Of a DNA stretch of 64,000 nucleotides, positions 52,201-62,177 are shown one piece after another (position 1 is the first letter of the stretch; every line of letters begins with the position of its first letter). The stretch covers positions 169,652 through 233,651 of the forward strand of contig JAPTJF010000040.1 of NCBI GenBank assembly GCA_029339195.1, given 5' to 3'. Made by a program: the position numbers and the translations under genes. A model generated the notes under the pieces. It was not told the origin of the DNA, did not search any database, and was given only the letters and a program-made list of their open reading frames with translations. Origin of the DNA: Micractinium sp. NFX-FRZ (Eukaryota > Chlorophyta > Trebouxiophyceae > Chlorellales > Chlorellaceae).

Positions 52201-53116
52201 TGCATGCCCTGCCCTGCCTGCGCGGCCCCTGCACTGCACCGCTCCAGCAGGCCTCACCAAGCCAGGCAGGCAGGCAGCCCCCCCAAGCCTGGCAGGCAGG
52301 CAGGCAGGCCCTCCCCAAGGCAGCCAGCCAGCCACTTAGCCAGCCAGCCAGCCAGCGCCTCACCTCCATGCCGTCTCTCCGGTGGCTCAGAGCGTGTGTG
52401 CCTACATACAGCGTGCGCTTGGCAGCCGCCCCTCCATCAACATCCATGCCATCTGGCCCGCCGCCTCCCACTGCGCCCACCGCCTGCAGCGGCAGCGGCA
52501 CATACAAGACGGGCGGCAGCAGCGGCTCAGCGGGGGCTGCTCAGCATGTGCTGCGCAGCACCTGCCATCAGCCAGCCTGCCGGCCCAATGCCGGCTGCAT
52601 TCGGTTGGAATGAGCTGCATGCGCAGGAATGCCTGGTGCCCAATTGCTCCATCCATGGCTGCCTGAGCAACAGCTGCGCTGCCGCTGCCGCCCTGCCACT
52701 GCTGCTACACCAGCACGGCCAAAGCCAACATGTGCCGCCACACATGCGCTGCCATCAGCACTGCCACTGCCGCCATTTGTACAAAAAAACACAAAAGGCA
52801 GCTCTCCCTGCCACCACCAGTGACTCCCCCGCTGCCACCGCCAGCCGCCGGCACCAGCGCACCGAAGGGAAGACGTATTTTGGCGTGTCCTCTCCTGCAT
52901 AGCCCGCCTTGACCTGATATGTCCCCAGGTCCAGCACCACCGCATTCACCTCATCTGCATCACAGGGAGCAGGGCGCCAGCACAGCTGGGCAAGGCGCTG
53001 CACTGTCAGCCGGCCTGGCGGCAGCGGCAGCGGCGGCTGCCATCCCGTCTCTGGGCCCGGCGATGGCGCCCGGTGGGCGGTCACTGCGCACCTCCGCCAA
53101 GCACGGGTCCCGACAT
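46244..53116 (-). CDS. ARP4: Actin-related protein 4 (ARP4/BAF53-like)
   Basis: Nuclear actin-related subunit shared by SWR1/INO80/NuA4- and SWI/SNF-type chromatin complexes. Eleven exons join in frame into 435 residues (Arabidopsis ARP4 441): 53092-53116, 52863-52954, 52364-52483, 51960-52033, 51485-51603, 50960-51052, 48766-48932, 48258-48425, 47650-47813, 47117-47249, 46244-46396. Diagnostic segments are [11 protein letters not shown] near the start, [45 protein letters not shown], and [22 protein letters not shown] near the end, which is ARP4-like rather than conventional actin. The second phosphate loop is altered ([15 protein letters not shown]), so nucleotide binding may be weak. The 25-nt first exon MSGPVLGG was chosen because it gives the family start GGDEV in phase. 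Intron 6 (2.0 kb) contains SNU13 on the other strand. Intron 10 carries four decayed copies of the exon 10 end. Confidence 0.93.
46484..46508 (-). repeat. Copy of ARP4 last-exon acceptor
   Basis: The acceptor and first bases of exon 11 (46379-46403) are repeated about 105 bp upstream in the transcript. The copy still has gcag before gtggtgtgcccc, so it is a candidate competing acceptor. Confidence 0.8.
46618..47035 (-). repeat. Four-copy array of ARP4 exon 10 end
   Basis: Blocks like accttggccatctgcggcg from the end of exon 10 (47116 on) recur at about 46989, 46869, 46737 and 46618. The period is 119-132 bp. The copy at 46869-46912 is the best preserved. Together they make up most of intron 10. 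Confidence 0.85.
47252..47332. repeat. Tandem repeat next to ARP4 exon 10
   Basis: About five units of roughly 16 bases built on atcacacacagagg, immediately upstream of the exon 10 acceptor. Confidence 0.92.
49497..50365 (+). CDS. SNU13: SNU13 / NHP2L1 (15.5K) RNA-binding protein
   Basis: L7Ae-family protein that binds kink-turns in U4 snRNA and in box C/D snoRNAs, so it serves both splicing and rRNA modification in the nucleus and nucleolus. Four exons join in frame into 125 residues (human 128, yeast 126): 49497-49538, 49624-49696, 49814-49917, 50207-50365. The sequence is highly conserved: [30 protein letters not shown] (about 25-41), [33 protein letters not shown] and a C-terminal [14 protein letters not shown] helix. 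It lies entirely inside intron 6 of ARP4, on the opposite strand. Its codons are rich in C at third positions, as in highly expressed algal genes. A TGTAA signal follows at 50695. Confidence 0.97.
50640..50699 (+). terminator. A-rich repeats and TGTAA at SNU13 3' end
   Basis: Three copies of cgtag followed by 4-12 A residues lie just before TGTAA (50695-50699), 330 bp past the SNU13 stop. A-runs are rare in this GC-rich window, so this is a likely 3'-end element. Confidence 0.5.
51662..51715 (-). repeat. Copy of ARP4 exon 5 start in intron 4
   Basis: It matches 51550-51608 with a spacing of about 113 bp, and keeps the tctgctgcctg acceptor region. The copy reads [10 protein letters not shown] against [10 protein letters not shown]. 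Confidence 0.85.
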
Positions 53117-53422
53117 GCCGCCACCAGGCACCGAGCCGCCCGCTCCCGTCTGCTGCCAAACGCTGCCGTGCTCCGGAGGCTGCCGACGGGGTTGTGGGGT
53201 GGGGCAGCTGAGGCTGTGGAGCTGTCGATGGCTGCAAGTCGGCAAGATCAACCGGACAGGAGGCCAGCAGCATTCACTCTCGCTGGCGCCAGCTGTGTCA
53301 AGGTTTTCGGCTCCACTGCTTTGCCTCCTCATTGCCTGTTGTCTTCACGGCCGATCGACATCAATTGCTGCACCGTAACCGCTCAGTAAACAGGGTATTG
53401 AGCGCGCGATCACTCTGCAAAG
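53117..53422. promoter_or_regulatory. 306-bp bidirectional promoter, ARP4 / RabGGTase alpha
   Basis: Start codons of two divergent genes are only 306 bp apart, so both promoters share it. No TATA box was recognised. Confidence 0.55.
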
Positions 53423-56400
53423 ATGCACGGCCGCCCACGGCAGAAGGCGGGTCACTCCGACCCAGAGCGCGTCAAGGCGGCACAGAAGAAGGTGGGCACG
53501 CACTTACGGGGGCTCCTCAGCTGTGCCCACGCCTGCCGCCACTCGCCGCTCGCCACCACCGCCTGCCTGCCTGCCTGCCGCTGCCGACCGGTGTTGAACT
53601 ACCCACCCGCAGGCCGCGCTGTTTGGCCAACTGGCAGAGGAGGTTTTGAGCCGGCGGGCAGCACGGCGATACGATGTCGAGTCTCTGGCGCTGGCAGCCA
53701 AGTTGTTGGAGCTGCACCCAGAGGTCTACACTGTGTGGAACTACCGGCGGGAGGCGCTGGTCCCGGTGAGCGCGCTGGGGTGCGTGGCGGGAACAGGCAG
53801 TGCAGGTTTGTAGGCAGGAGGGAACGCGGGGCTGGTGGGTCCGACACGCATGCTGCAACCACATGTGCATGCTATGCATTCCGCTGCGCGAGCCACCCTG
53901 CACCACCCATGCTGCATCACACTCCCTGCCCGCACCGCACTTACCAAGCACAGGCAGGTGCCGCAGGCAGGCGGCGAGCAGGCGGCGGCAGCAGTGGTGG
54001 GTGAGCGGGTGCTGGCCGAGCATCAAATAACTGATGCACGCCCTTCGTGCACACACATGCTGCCCTAATGCGCAGGTGCTGGAGGCGGGCGGCGAGGGGG
54101 CGGTGGCAGCGGTGGCGGGTGAGCTTGCGCTGACGGAGCGCGCCCTGCGTGCCAACCCCAAGTCCTATGCCACCTGGCACCACCGCAAGTGGGCCGTGGC
54201 CAAGGGCTTCAGCTCGCTGGAGCACGAGCTGGCGCTGGTGAGTGCGTGAGTTAATTCCCCATTGGTAGACTGTGCACATATCCAGCTGCGCAAGAGGGCC
54301 GGAACCATATCTTGTCAGTACTCCCCCCTGCCTGCCTGTCTGCCTGCCATGTGTTGCATAGCTGCTAATGTGACATGGCAAAGCTTCTTTGCCCCGCAGG
54401 TGGGCCCGCCGCTGGGCTTCAATCCCTCAATACCTGCCCATGTGCTGACCTGCCAACTGTGCTGACCTGCCAACACAGGACTGCTCCCTTCACCACCCGC
54501 AGCACCAGTACAATGCACAGGCATGCTGTCTCGCTGACCTGCCGACCTGGCACGGTCCACCGCGCCCCTCGGCCTCCCCCGCAGGTGGGCCAGCTGCTGG
54601 AGGCGGACGAGCGCAACTTCCATGGCTGGGGGTACCGCCGGTTCGTGGTGCAGGTGAGGTGGCAGCAGGGCAGTGTGTGTAAGCAGGAGGGCAGGAGACG
54701 GTATGTGCACACCCGGCCGCGCGCCGTCTGCTCGACTCACACAAGCGCGTGTTCTGCCACCTAGCCCACCTGGTGCATGCCCCCAATGCCCTCCCACGCT
54801 GCTCCCTTCCCGTCCTGATGATGGGCACCCTGGTGGTTCGGCAGCTGTCGTATGCAGAGCTCAAGGTCAACCAACACTGTGCTGCGCCACCCTGCCGCCC
54901 TCCCTTCTCCCTTTCGGACCCTCAACCTCTCCACCCTGCATCCTCCCTCCCTCTTGCCCGCCCCTTCAGTTGATGGGCACCCCCGCGGCTCGGGAGCTGG
55001 AGTATGCTGAGCACAAGATCAACCAGAACTTTAGCAACTACTCCGCCTGGCACTCCCGCACCACCCTGCTGCCCGTGCTGCACGGCGGCGGCGGCGACGA
55101 GGCCCGCACTGCTGCGGATGGCGAGGCGGCGGCGGCGGCGGTCGAGGCGTTGTCTGCAGCCCTGGTAGCGGCGGCCAGGCTGGACGAAGCAGCGGCGGTG
55201 GCGGCGGCAGGAGGCGGCGCTGCGGAGGAGGCAGAAGGAGTGGGCGGGGAGCAGGCGGAGCATGCAGCAGCGGCTGCGCCGCCACAGCAGGCGCAGCAGG
55301 CGGCGCGACCACCGCCGGCAAGGCCGCCAGGTGGCGCCAGCTCAGCGGCTGCTGCCGTGCCCAAGGATGCTTTGGATGTTGAGTATGAGCTGGTCAAGCA
55401 GGCGTTCTACACAGAACCTGAAGACCAGAGCGGCTGGTTCTACCACCGTTGGCTGCTGGGTGAGGACTGCTGGCTGGCTTCTGGCTGCTGGTGATGCGGT
55501 GGGCGCTGGGCCCGCTGTGGGCGAGGCTGCCTGCTTGGGGAGTACCTGGGGCTGGCAGGGTTTGGCTGCTGGTTGACGTCATGTGTTGGGCAGCCGCGGA
55601 TCTGGTTGAGAGCTTGATGCAAACTGGGAGACGCCACAGGCTGCTGGGGCACTCTTTCCCACAATCGCCCACAAGTGTTGCACGTGCCCGCTTGTCCCTC
55701 CCCCCACGGCCGATTGGACTGATAAAGGCGCCCCATGCCTTGCTGCACTGCGTATGTACATCCGTGCCCTGTGCAGGCTGCTCGCTGGCGCACTGGGAGC
55801 AGGCGCGCGGCACGCCCAGCGAGGCGGGGGAGCGGGGCGCGCTGCTGGCGGTGCTGGCTCGGGAGCAGGAGACTTGCCAGGTGCGAGCGGTGGGGTTGTG
55901 TTATAGCACAGGCGTGAGTAAACCTCTTTTCCCAGGCACCTGCTCCCATGTCCAACCACGGTCCGCCCCTGCTGCCCCAAGTACCGGCTGTGCCACACCT
56001 GCATCCCCCCCACCTCCTGTTTCATACGCGATCGCCTACCCCTGCCTGTTTTGCAGGAGCTGCTGGAGGTGGAGCCGGATGCCAAGTGGCCGCTGCTGAC
56101 GCTGACGCGCCTGCGCGAGCTGGAGCAGCAAGTGCTGCTGCAGGGCAGCGGCGGCAGCAGCCACGACAGCGGCAGCAGCGGTACAGAGGCGGCGGCACAT
56201 GCCCCGCCAGAGGCTGGCGCCAGCGGCAGTGCCAGTGGCAGCGGCACTGGAAGTGCAGGCTTGGCGGAGGAGATTGCCGAAGGATATGCTCGGCTGATTG
56301 AGTTGGACCCCCTGAGACGGGGATACTATGAGGATGCTCGGGATGGGCGGGCGCATGTGGTGGCCAAGCCCTCTGCTTGGCCTGCTGCCGAGGTGGCGGC

Positions 56401-56425
56401 GGCGGCAGTGGCAGCGCTGCCCTGA
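53423..56425 (+). CDS. Rab geranylgeranyltransferase alpha subunit
   Basis: Alpha subunit of protein geranylgeranyltransferase II, which with a beta subunit and Rab escort protein attaches two geranylgeranyl groups to Rab GTPases for vesicle traffic. Seven exons join in frame into 471 residues: 53423-53491, 53613-53765, 54076-54237, 54585-54653, 54970-55459, 55777-55880, 56057-56425. It begins MHGRPRQK, as family members do. Prenyltransferase-alpha repeats are visible as VWNYRREAL (about 65-73), TWHHRKWAV (about 108-116), FHGWGYRRFVV (about 139-149), SAWHSRTTLL (about 174-183) and GWFYHRWLL (about 306-314). The tail DPLRRGYYEDARD matches the conserved C-terminus. An Ala/Glu/Pro-rich insertion of about 100 residues interrupts exon 5. 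No leucine-rich repeats follow. Introns 2 and 4 carry exon copies. Confidence 0.93.
53952..54020 (+). repeat. Copy of exon 3 start, RabGGTase alpha intron 2
   Basis: It matches 54072-54143 with a spacing of about 120 bp and includes the acceptor. The copy reads AGGEQAAAAVVGE against AGGEGAVAAVAGE. Confidence 0.85.
54816..54872 (+). repeat. Copy of exon 5 start, RabGGTase alpha intron 4
   Basis: It matches 54968-55023 with a spacing of 152 bp. The copy reads MGTLVVRQLSYAELKVN against MGTPAARELEYAEHKIN and has lost the CAG acceptor. Confidence 0.88.
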
Positions 56426-56443
56426 GAGGCAGCCCTGCAGCAC

Positions 56444-56448
56444 TTACA
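56444..56448 (-). terminator. TGTAA poly(A) signal, dehydrogenase
   Basis: Minus-strand TGTAA about 330 bp past the dehydrogenase stop and only about 20 bp from the stop of the convergent gene. Confidence 0.5.
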
Positions 56449-56512
56449 GGCTGCCTGCATGTATACATGCTTTGGTGCTGCTGTGCCTGAGGTGTGAGCA
56501 CGGGATGCGCTG

Positions 56513-56517
56513 TGTAA
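56513..56517 (+). terminator. TGTAA poly(A) signal, RabGGTase alpha
   Basis: TGTAA 88 bp past the stop. Confidence 0.6.
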
Positions 56518-56774
56518 TATAACAGAACAGAGGCTATACTCGTGGCTTGAGGGCAGAGGGAGGAGGCATGTGCTAAGGAAGGGTGAGCGGCTCAGCGCAC
56601 AAGGAATGTCAGGGCAGGCAAAGAATGTCAGGAGGGTCAGGGAGATTGGTTGAGGAGCGGGGGCCTCTGCCGATGGGGTTGGTGCCAAGAAGTAAGCAAT
56701 GACGAGCAGGAGCCTTGTGGGCAGTGCAGACTGGAAGGAGGCCCAGGCCTGCCAGCCTTGCAGTGATTGCTGCA

Positions 56775-58396
56775 TCACCACTCGATCTCGGCGCCCTGCC
56801 AGTCCAGGTACTTGCCATTGTCCGCCATGCTGGCGCCCTGGATGAGGCCCAGCAGCTGGCTCACCGCCCGCTCCCGGCTGAACAGCTTCTCCGGGGGCAC
56901 ATTCTGCACAGGGGGGCATGTAGGGAGAGGTCGGTTGAGGACAGGTTTTAGAGGTCGATTGGCTGCAGGTGGGGGCTGGGGGAGGGGATGCGCGCTCGTG
57001 GGCGGCACGCGTACACGTGGGGCAGAGGCATGGGTGCTGTGGGCGGAGATGCGTGGCAGGCAGGCGGGGCGGGCAGGCGAGGTATGCAAGCAGGCAGCGT
57101 GTGGAAAGTGGCGCCCCCGAGGCAGGAGGACAGCATGCTTGCTGGCTTGGCTTTGCTGAGCAGGGCAGGTGGCAGGTGCGGCATGGGTGGCATGAAGGCA
57201 GGCAAGCAGGCAGCGCTGAGGACGACACCCCACGGGACCCCATTCCACCCCCAGGGCAGTACGCAGTAGCCTCACCCGCTGGAAGGGCTTGGAGAGGTCG
57301 GTGTCAACGGTGCCCGGGTGCAGCAGCAGGCAGGCCACCTTGTGCCTGCGCCGCTCAAACTCAAGTGACATGCACTTGGTCAGCTGCTGGGTGGAACAAG
57401 CAATAAGGGAAACAACGTAGGAAACTTTTGACGGAAGTGAGAAGCTGGGGGACGGCAAACATTTGGACCTCAGGGCAAGGGCAGTACCAGCACAGCAGGC
57501 AGGGAAGCAGTTACACTGTGGCCTGACCAGGGTAGTAGCCACCACCCGAGGCTGCGCGGCCACTTCCAAGAAGCTTGCCTGGTTGATGGCAGACTTGGAA
57601 GCGCGGTACGAGTACCACCCGCCCAAGCGGTTGTCCCCAATGCTGCCCACACGTGCTGACAGGTTGGCAATTACCGCGGGCCGGTCCCTGCAGGGTGGGG
57701 CCGAGGGCGGAGGGCACACGGTCGATGGCCCCATTGAGGACGGAGGGAAGCCGCATGGAGGGGTGTGGCGCCATGGGGGAGGACACACACACTGTAGTCA
57801 GAAAACAGCAGCTGGGAAAGCTGGGAAGCTGTTTCCTATGGCCACAGGCGCCACAATGGGTGCCCGGGCCGCACTCACTCTGTGGCTCCGTTGGCGGCGG
57901 CGGCATTGACCAGCAGCGGCGCAAACGCTTGGCACACCAGTATGTGCCCGGCCGCGTTGATTTGGAAGCACTTGGTTAGGCTGTCCATTGTGACTCGAGC
58001 CAGCGCCGTTTCTGGCTGCATGCTGGCATCGTGCAGGATGCCCGAGGCATTTATGAGGATGTCCAAGTGCTGGTGGGCTGCTGCCACCTGCTCCGCCGCC
58101 GCCTCTATGCTGCGCTCATCGGTGGAGTCGAGCGGCACGATTTGCAGGCGCCCGGGCTGCTGCCGCTGCAGAGCCTGCAGGCCCTCGGCGGCGGATGGCG
58201 TGCGGCAGGTGGCCACCACGGAAGAGATGTCTGGCTGGAGGAGCAGCTGGCGCACAAATTCGAGGCCCAGGCCGCGGCTGCTGCCCTGCACGAGTGCCAC
58301 CCGCGGCGGGGCAGCGGCGGCGGCGGCAGCAGCGGCGTAGGCTCTGCAGAGCGCCGGCGCTCCTCTTGAGCTGTTCAGCAGCATTGCGGACCGCAT
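56775..58396 (-). CDS. Short-chain dehydrogenase/reductase (C-factor-like)
   Basis: NAD(P)-dependent oxidoreductase of the classical SDR fold, substrate unknown. Four exons join in frame into 287 residues: 57879-58396, 57579-57687, 57276-57383, 56775-56903. The cofactor loop is GSSRGLG (38-44). INASG follows at about 115. The catalytic residues are Ser183 (NLSARVGSI), Tyr200 and Lys204 (YSYRASK). HPGTVDTDL marks the cofactor-side loop after strand 6, as in CsgA/C-factor and sniffer-type SDRs. The first about 30 residues (Ser, Arg, Ala-rich) could be an organelle transit peptide. The intron after exon 2 begins with GC (gcaagc). The acceptor of exon 3 is a cagcag pair, so one glutamine is optional. 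The promoter is shared with the LON gene. Confidence 0.9.
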
Positions 58397-58631
58397 ATCG
58401 GTGAAAGGCAGCGGTGGGGAGCAGCACGCAGTGGGGGAGCACAGCGGACAGCGGCTGGGGTTCGCAGAGGCGCTCCAGTGCCTTAGCAGTTGATCGAAAA
58501 TTTATCAATTTGCGATCCAATATTGGGCACGGCGCAATTTGCCAATTTGGCAGGCGTTTCAGAACAAGCGAAGTGTGCCAGGCTGGTGCCAGCAGGTTGG
58601 GCGGGCCAGTCTCAACGTGAGGAGAGAGAAC
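58397..58631. promoter_or_regulatory. 235-bp bidirectional promoter with CCAAT palindromes
   Basis: It lies between divergent start codons. It contains CCAATATTGG (58517-58526), a palindrome with a CCAAT box on each strand, and GCCAATTTGGC (58541-58551), also an inverted repeat. The surrounding 58490-58550 is unusually AT-rich for this window. Confidence 0.65.
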
Positions 58632-61600
58632 ATGCGTGTTGATGTTAGGAACCGATTGTGCCTGCCAATTGCCATGCAAGTTGTCAGCCTGCGGCCAGGG
58701 CGCTGCAGCCTCGCCCTGCGGTGCGCGCGCAGCCGCGCAACCACACCATCTGCAGCACGGCAGCCCTGCCGAAGCCGCTCGTTGCGTATAGCTGCAGCCA
58801 GCGGCGATGGTGAGGCGAGCGGCAGTAGCGGCGGCGGCGGCGAGGGCGGGGAGGAGGTCCCGCTGCGCGAGCAGGCCCGCCTGCTGAACGACCTCTTTTA
58901 TGCCGGTGATGCCCCCGTGTCCGACCAAGGAGGTGAGTGCAAGGCAGTGAATATGTGCTGCTGCCTTATGGATATGCCCCAAGGTCGCCTGTCCCCTCCG
59001 CCTGCCGCCTTGCCTGCTCCTCCCCCTGCTCGCCCACACCCATGGAAAGCTTTAAGGCTACGTCACAGCATTGCACCCCGTCGTCGTCCCATCTTGCCCG
59101 CAGGCGTTGCCCCCGTCGACGATTCGCTGCACACGCCGCCGCAGGAGCCTCCGAGCGTGCGCCTGCTGCCCGACCTGCCGCTGTGGCGGGTGCAGTGGGC
59201 GGCGCTGCCGGGGCAGCAGGAGGTGCTGCACGTGCACGTGCCTCACTACACCAGCATGTTTGAGCGCCTGTTCCGGGGGCCCCGCCCCTGGCGGTTTGGC
59301 CACCTCTATCTGCCGGAGGGCAGTAAGAACCTCGGGAGCGAGGAGTATGCGCTGGCACCCGGCAGCAAGGTGAGCTACGGTGAAGGGAACAGTGGCAGTA
59401 ATATTAGCAGGTGTATGATGCATCCCATCGCAGGAAGGCTCATGGGGCTGGGGCTAGGGCGAGTAGTGCAGTTAGAATGAGGGACGTATTGTGCAATTGG
59501 AATGAGGGGTGGATGGAGAGGCTTGGGAGACTGGGGCATGCTGGGCCGTGGGGGGCGCTGCCACCCCTCCGCAGCTGCTTCTGGCAGCGCTGAATGCCCA
59601 CCCAGCCCAGCCTATGGCACACACCCTGCCTGCTCTGCTCCCCGTGCGCTCTCAGCCCAGAGGACTGCGTGCATGTTTGCCTGCGTGCCGCTGCCCGTGC
59701 TGTGCAGGCGCCCCTCACAGGGACACTCATGGAGGTGGTGCAAGTGTGCCGCTTTGGTGAGCTGGCGCTGTTGCTTTTGCTGCTATGCGGGGCTGCTATG
59801 AAGAGCTGCCGTTAAAGGGATGTTCGCCTTGCTCTCTCCTTCTTCATTCCAGTTGCTCACTCTTGTTTCAATCCCGCCTGTGCTGCAGGTGATGGCCGGT
59901 TGATCATCCTGGCGGTGGGGGTGAGCCGCTTCCGCGTGGTGCGCCCCACCCAGCACACGCCCTACTCCCGCGCCGATGTTGAGCTCATACTTGATTCCGA
60001 GGAGCAGCAGGGGATGGAGCAGCTGGCACTGCAGGCGCTGGAGAGCGTGCAAGGCGGGGTGCAGGCAGCGGGAGAAGGATCTGGCAACGGCAGCGGCGGC
60101 AGCAGTGAGGAGGTGGCGCTGACGGCGCTGATGGCGGCGGTTCCCGCGGCGGCGCAGGAGGCGGCGGCAGCGTACAGCCAGGTCGGTGGGTGCGGTGGGG
60201 TTTGGTGTGGCATGGCCTGGGCAGGTATGTGCCTGGCGCCGGCGCCCATCCGTCGTGGCTGGCTTGCTGCGTTTGGCGCTGCGGCGGCTGCACTGCTGCG
60301 GCCCGGGGCCTTTGCCTGCCGACAGCGGCCCAACTCCATTGGCTCTCCATGGCTTGAAGCCTTGCAAGGGTTGAGGCCCGCTGTGCTGCCGTCTTCACAA
60401 CCTTTGCACAGACCCTTACCGCTGCCTGTTCCTCTGCCTCCCGACCCACCCACTGGCTGCATTTGTGCCCAACCTCCCCATGCCTGCAGTGCTGGCTGGA
60501 GTATGAGCTGTCGGACGTGCGGGGAGAGGAGGGGGCACCCCTCATCGACGGCACACGCACCGCGGATGCCCAGGTGCTGGGGCGGCGGCTGGCGGCCATT
60601 GCCGGCAACGAAGTAATTACCCTCCCTTTCTTCGATGCCGTGACCAATGCTGTGAGGGCGGATGCGCTGGCAGCAGCGGTGGATGCGGCGACGGCAGAGG
60701 AGGGGCCGGGCGGGGAGGCAGGAGGGGAGGCAGGAGCGGCAGACCAGCCGCCCGCCGGCGGCGGCGAGGCGCTGCGCGAGGCGCTGCAGGCGCTGCGCCC
60801 GGTGCTGCGGCACGCAGAGGCAGAAGCTTATGCGCAGGCGTCTTCCGCAGCCGCCCGCTGCATCGCGCAGCAGCTGCCGCAGCAGGCAGGCAGCGGCGCG
60901 GGCAGCAGCGGCGATGCCTCGAGCGCAGCAGTAGCAGCAGCAGCAGCAGCAGCGGCGCCTCCAGTGCTCAACACGATCAGCGAGCGGGGAGTGGAGACGG
61001 AGTCTCCAGAAGAGGTGCTGGGAGACGGTGAGCTCGCAAGTGTTCTGCTTTTTGCAGGCACACTTCCGTGTTTTGTTGCAAGTGGCTGAGAAGAATGTGA
61101 GCAGGGGGACAAGGCAGGGCGTGCTGGTTCTGCAACCGTCTCCCATTGGTGGGTAGAGGGCCGGCAGCAGGTGCTGCCGTTGCTGGTGTTAGCACCACCC
61201 TTCCGGCCTGCCACCTGCCCGTGCCTGTCCCCCTACCCACCGCCCGGGCCTCCTCACCCCTCGCCCGCCTCCCCCGCCTGCTGGCTTGCCCCTCCACCTC
61301 CCGCCTTGCAGACAGCCTGGAAAGCGAGCCCGACAGCCTGTCCGTGGCGGTACGCCTGGAGGCGGCGGTATGGCAGGAGATCGACGCAATCCAGGCCTTG
61401 GCTGGCAAGCTGCGCTCCCGCGCCTCCCCGCTGCCAGAAGGCGTGCAGTGCCTGCGCCCCGCGGCGGCTGCCGCGGCGGGCGAGAAAGAAAGACGGGCGG
61501 TGGCGCCGCCAGACTTCCCTGCGCTGCGCCGAGCCCAGCGGCTGTCCTTTGCCTGCGCCGCGCTGCTCGCCAACGTGTCGGCCGCGGAAGGGAGGCAGGC

Positions 61601-61847
61601 ATGGGTGGAGGCCGGCAGCACGTGCGCGCGGCTGCGGCAGGGCCTGGCGGCATTGCGCAAGCACCGGCAGGTGGGGCGGGGCGGGGCGGGTGGAGGAAGC
61701 CCCATTCTTGCTGAGGGAGAGCATCTGTTTGTGCGTGTTGCCATAGGTGCCACCCTCCTGTTTGCTGCACAAAACGCCCGCTTCTGAATGCTCCCTCGGC
61801 AACCCCTGCAGGTGCTGGCGGCGGTGGTGGCGGTCGAGGGGCTCTGA
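58632..61847 (+). CDS. LON substrate-binding domain protein, plastid-type
   Basis: Protein with the N-terminal (PUA-like) substrate-binding domain of Lon protease but no ATPase or protease domain, as in plant LON-domain proteins of unknown role. Seven exons join in frame into 613 residues: 58632-58932, 59104-59369, 59708-59756, 59889-60181, 60490-61027, 61312-61670, 61812-61847. The start (from M1 or M15) is Arg/Ser/Ala-rich with few acids, like a chloroplast transit peptide, up to about 60. The domain begins LLPDLPLWRVQWAALPGQ and includes HYTSMFERL (about 145), TGTLMEVVQVCRFGDGRLIILAVG (split by two introns) and SRFRVVRP. Long Ala/Glu-rich segments follow, then helices (AVWQEIDAIQALAGKL) at the C-terminus. 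The last exon encodes only eleven residues. A TGTAA lies 66 bp past the stop. Confidence 0.82.
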
Positions 61848-61912
61848 AGGCTGGGCCGCGCTGGAACAGAGCTTCTGAATTGTACCCTATTTTCTCAGCC
61901 CCCTATGTATCA

Positions 61913-61917
61913 TGTAA
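61913..61917 (+). terminator. TGTAA poly(A) signal, LON gene
   Basis: TGTAA overlaps an AATAAA-like stretch (tgtaaaataaa), 66 bp past the stop. Confidence 0.7.
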
Positions 61918-61943
61918 AATAAATGCCCTGCAGCTCAGTGCCG

Positions 61944-61985
61944 AGAGAGAGATAGCGAGAGAGAGAGAGAGAAAGAGAGAGAGCT
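61944..61985. repeat. (GA)n repeat
   Basis: A GA-rich run between the LON gene and the next gene. GA tracts near plant and algal promoters can bind regulatory proteins, which is inference here. Confidence 0.92.
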
Positions 61986-62082
61986 AGGCTCGCGCTGCCG
62001 CGCCTGCCAGTAGGCGGCCTTGTCACCCTCCCAAAAGACAGAAGCTGGGGCGCACGGCTGTTGGTTCTTCTGTTTCAAGCAC

Positions 62083-62099
62083 ACATATAAGCGCCCAAT
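62083..62099 (+). promoter_or_regulatory. TATA-like and CCAAT elements
   Basis: catataag at 62083-62090 and CCAAT at 62095-62099 lie 80-95 bp before the ATG of the next gene. The CCAAT box is downstream of the TATA-like sequence, which is not the usual order. Confidence 0.3.
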
Positions 62100-62177
62100 C
62101 ACCCTCTTGTTTCAGTCCAAGGCACAGCAGGCTCACACCCGCCCCTGTGGGGCCACCCGCGCCGGCACTCGCACTCA

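Larger units (their letters stand above)
56426..56774. other. Convergent interval with overlapping 3' UTRs
   Basis: RabGGTase alpha ends with TGTAA at 56513-56517 (+). The dehydrogenase transcript, coming from the right, has its TGTAA at 56444-56448 (-), past the other signal. The two mRNAs should therefore be complementary over roughly 70-100 bases. Confidence 0.6.

Noticed and set aside
46244..53116. Two separate actin-like genes on either side of SNU13
   Set aside because: Exon phases match across the 2.0-kb intron and the joined protein is full-length ARP4, so one gene with a nested gene is simpler.
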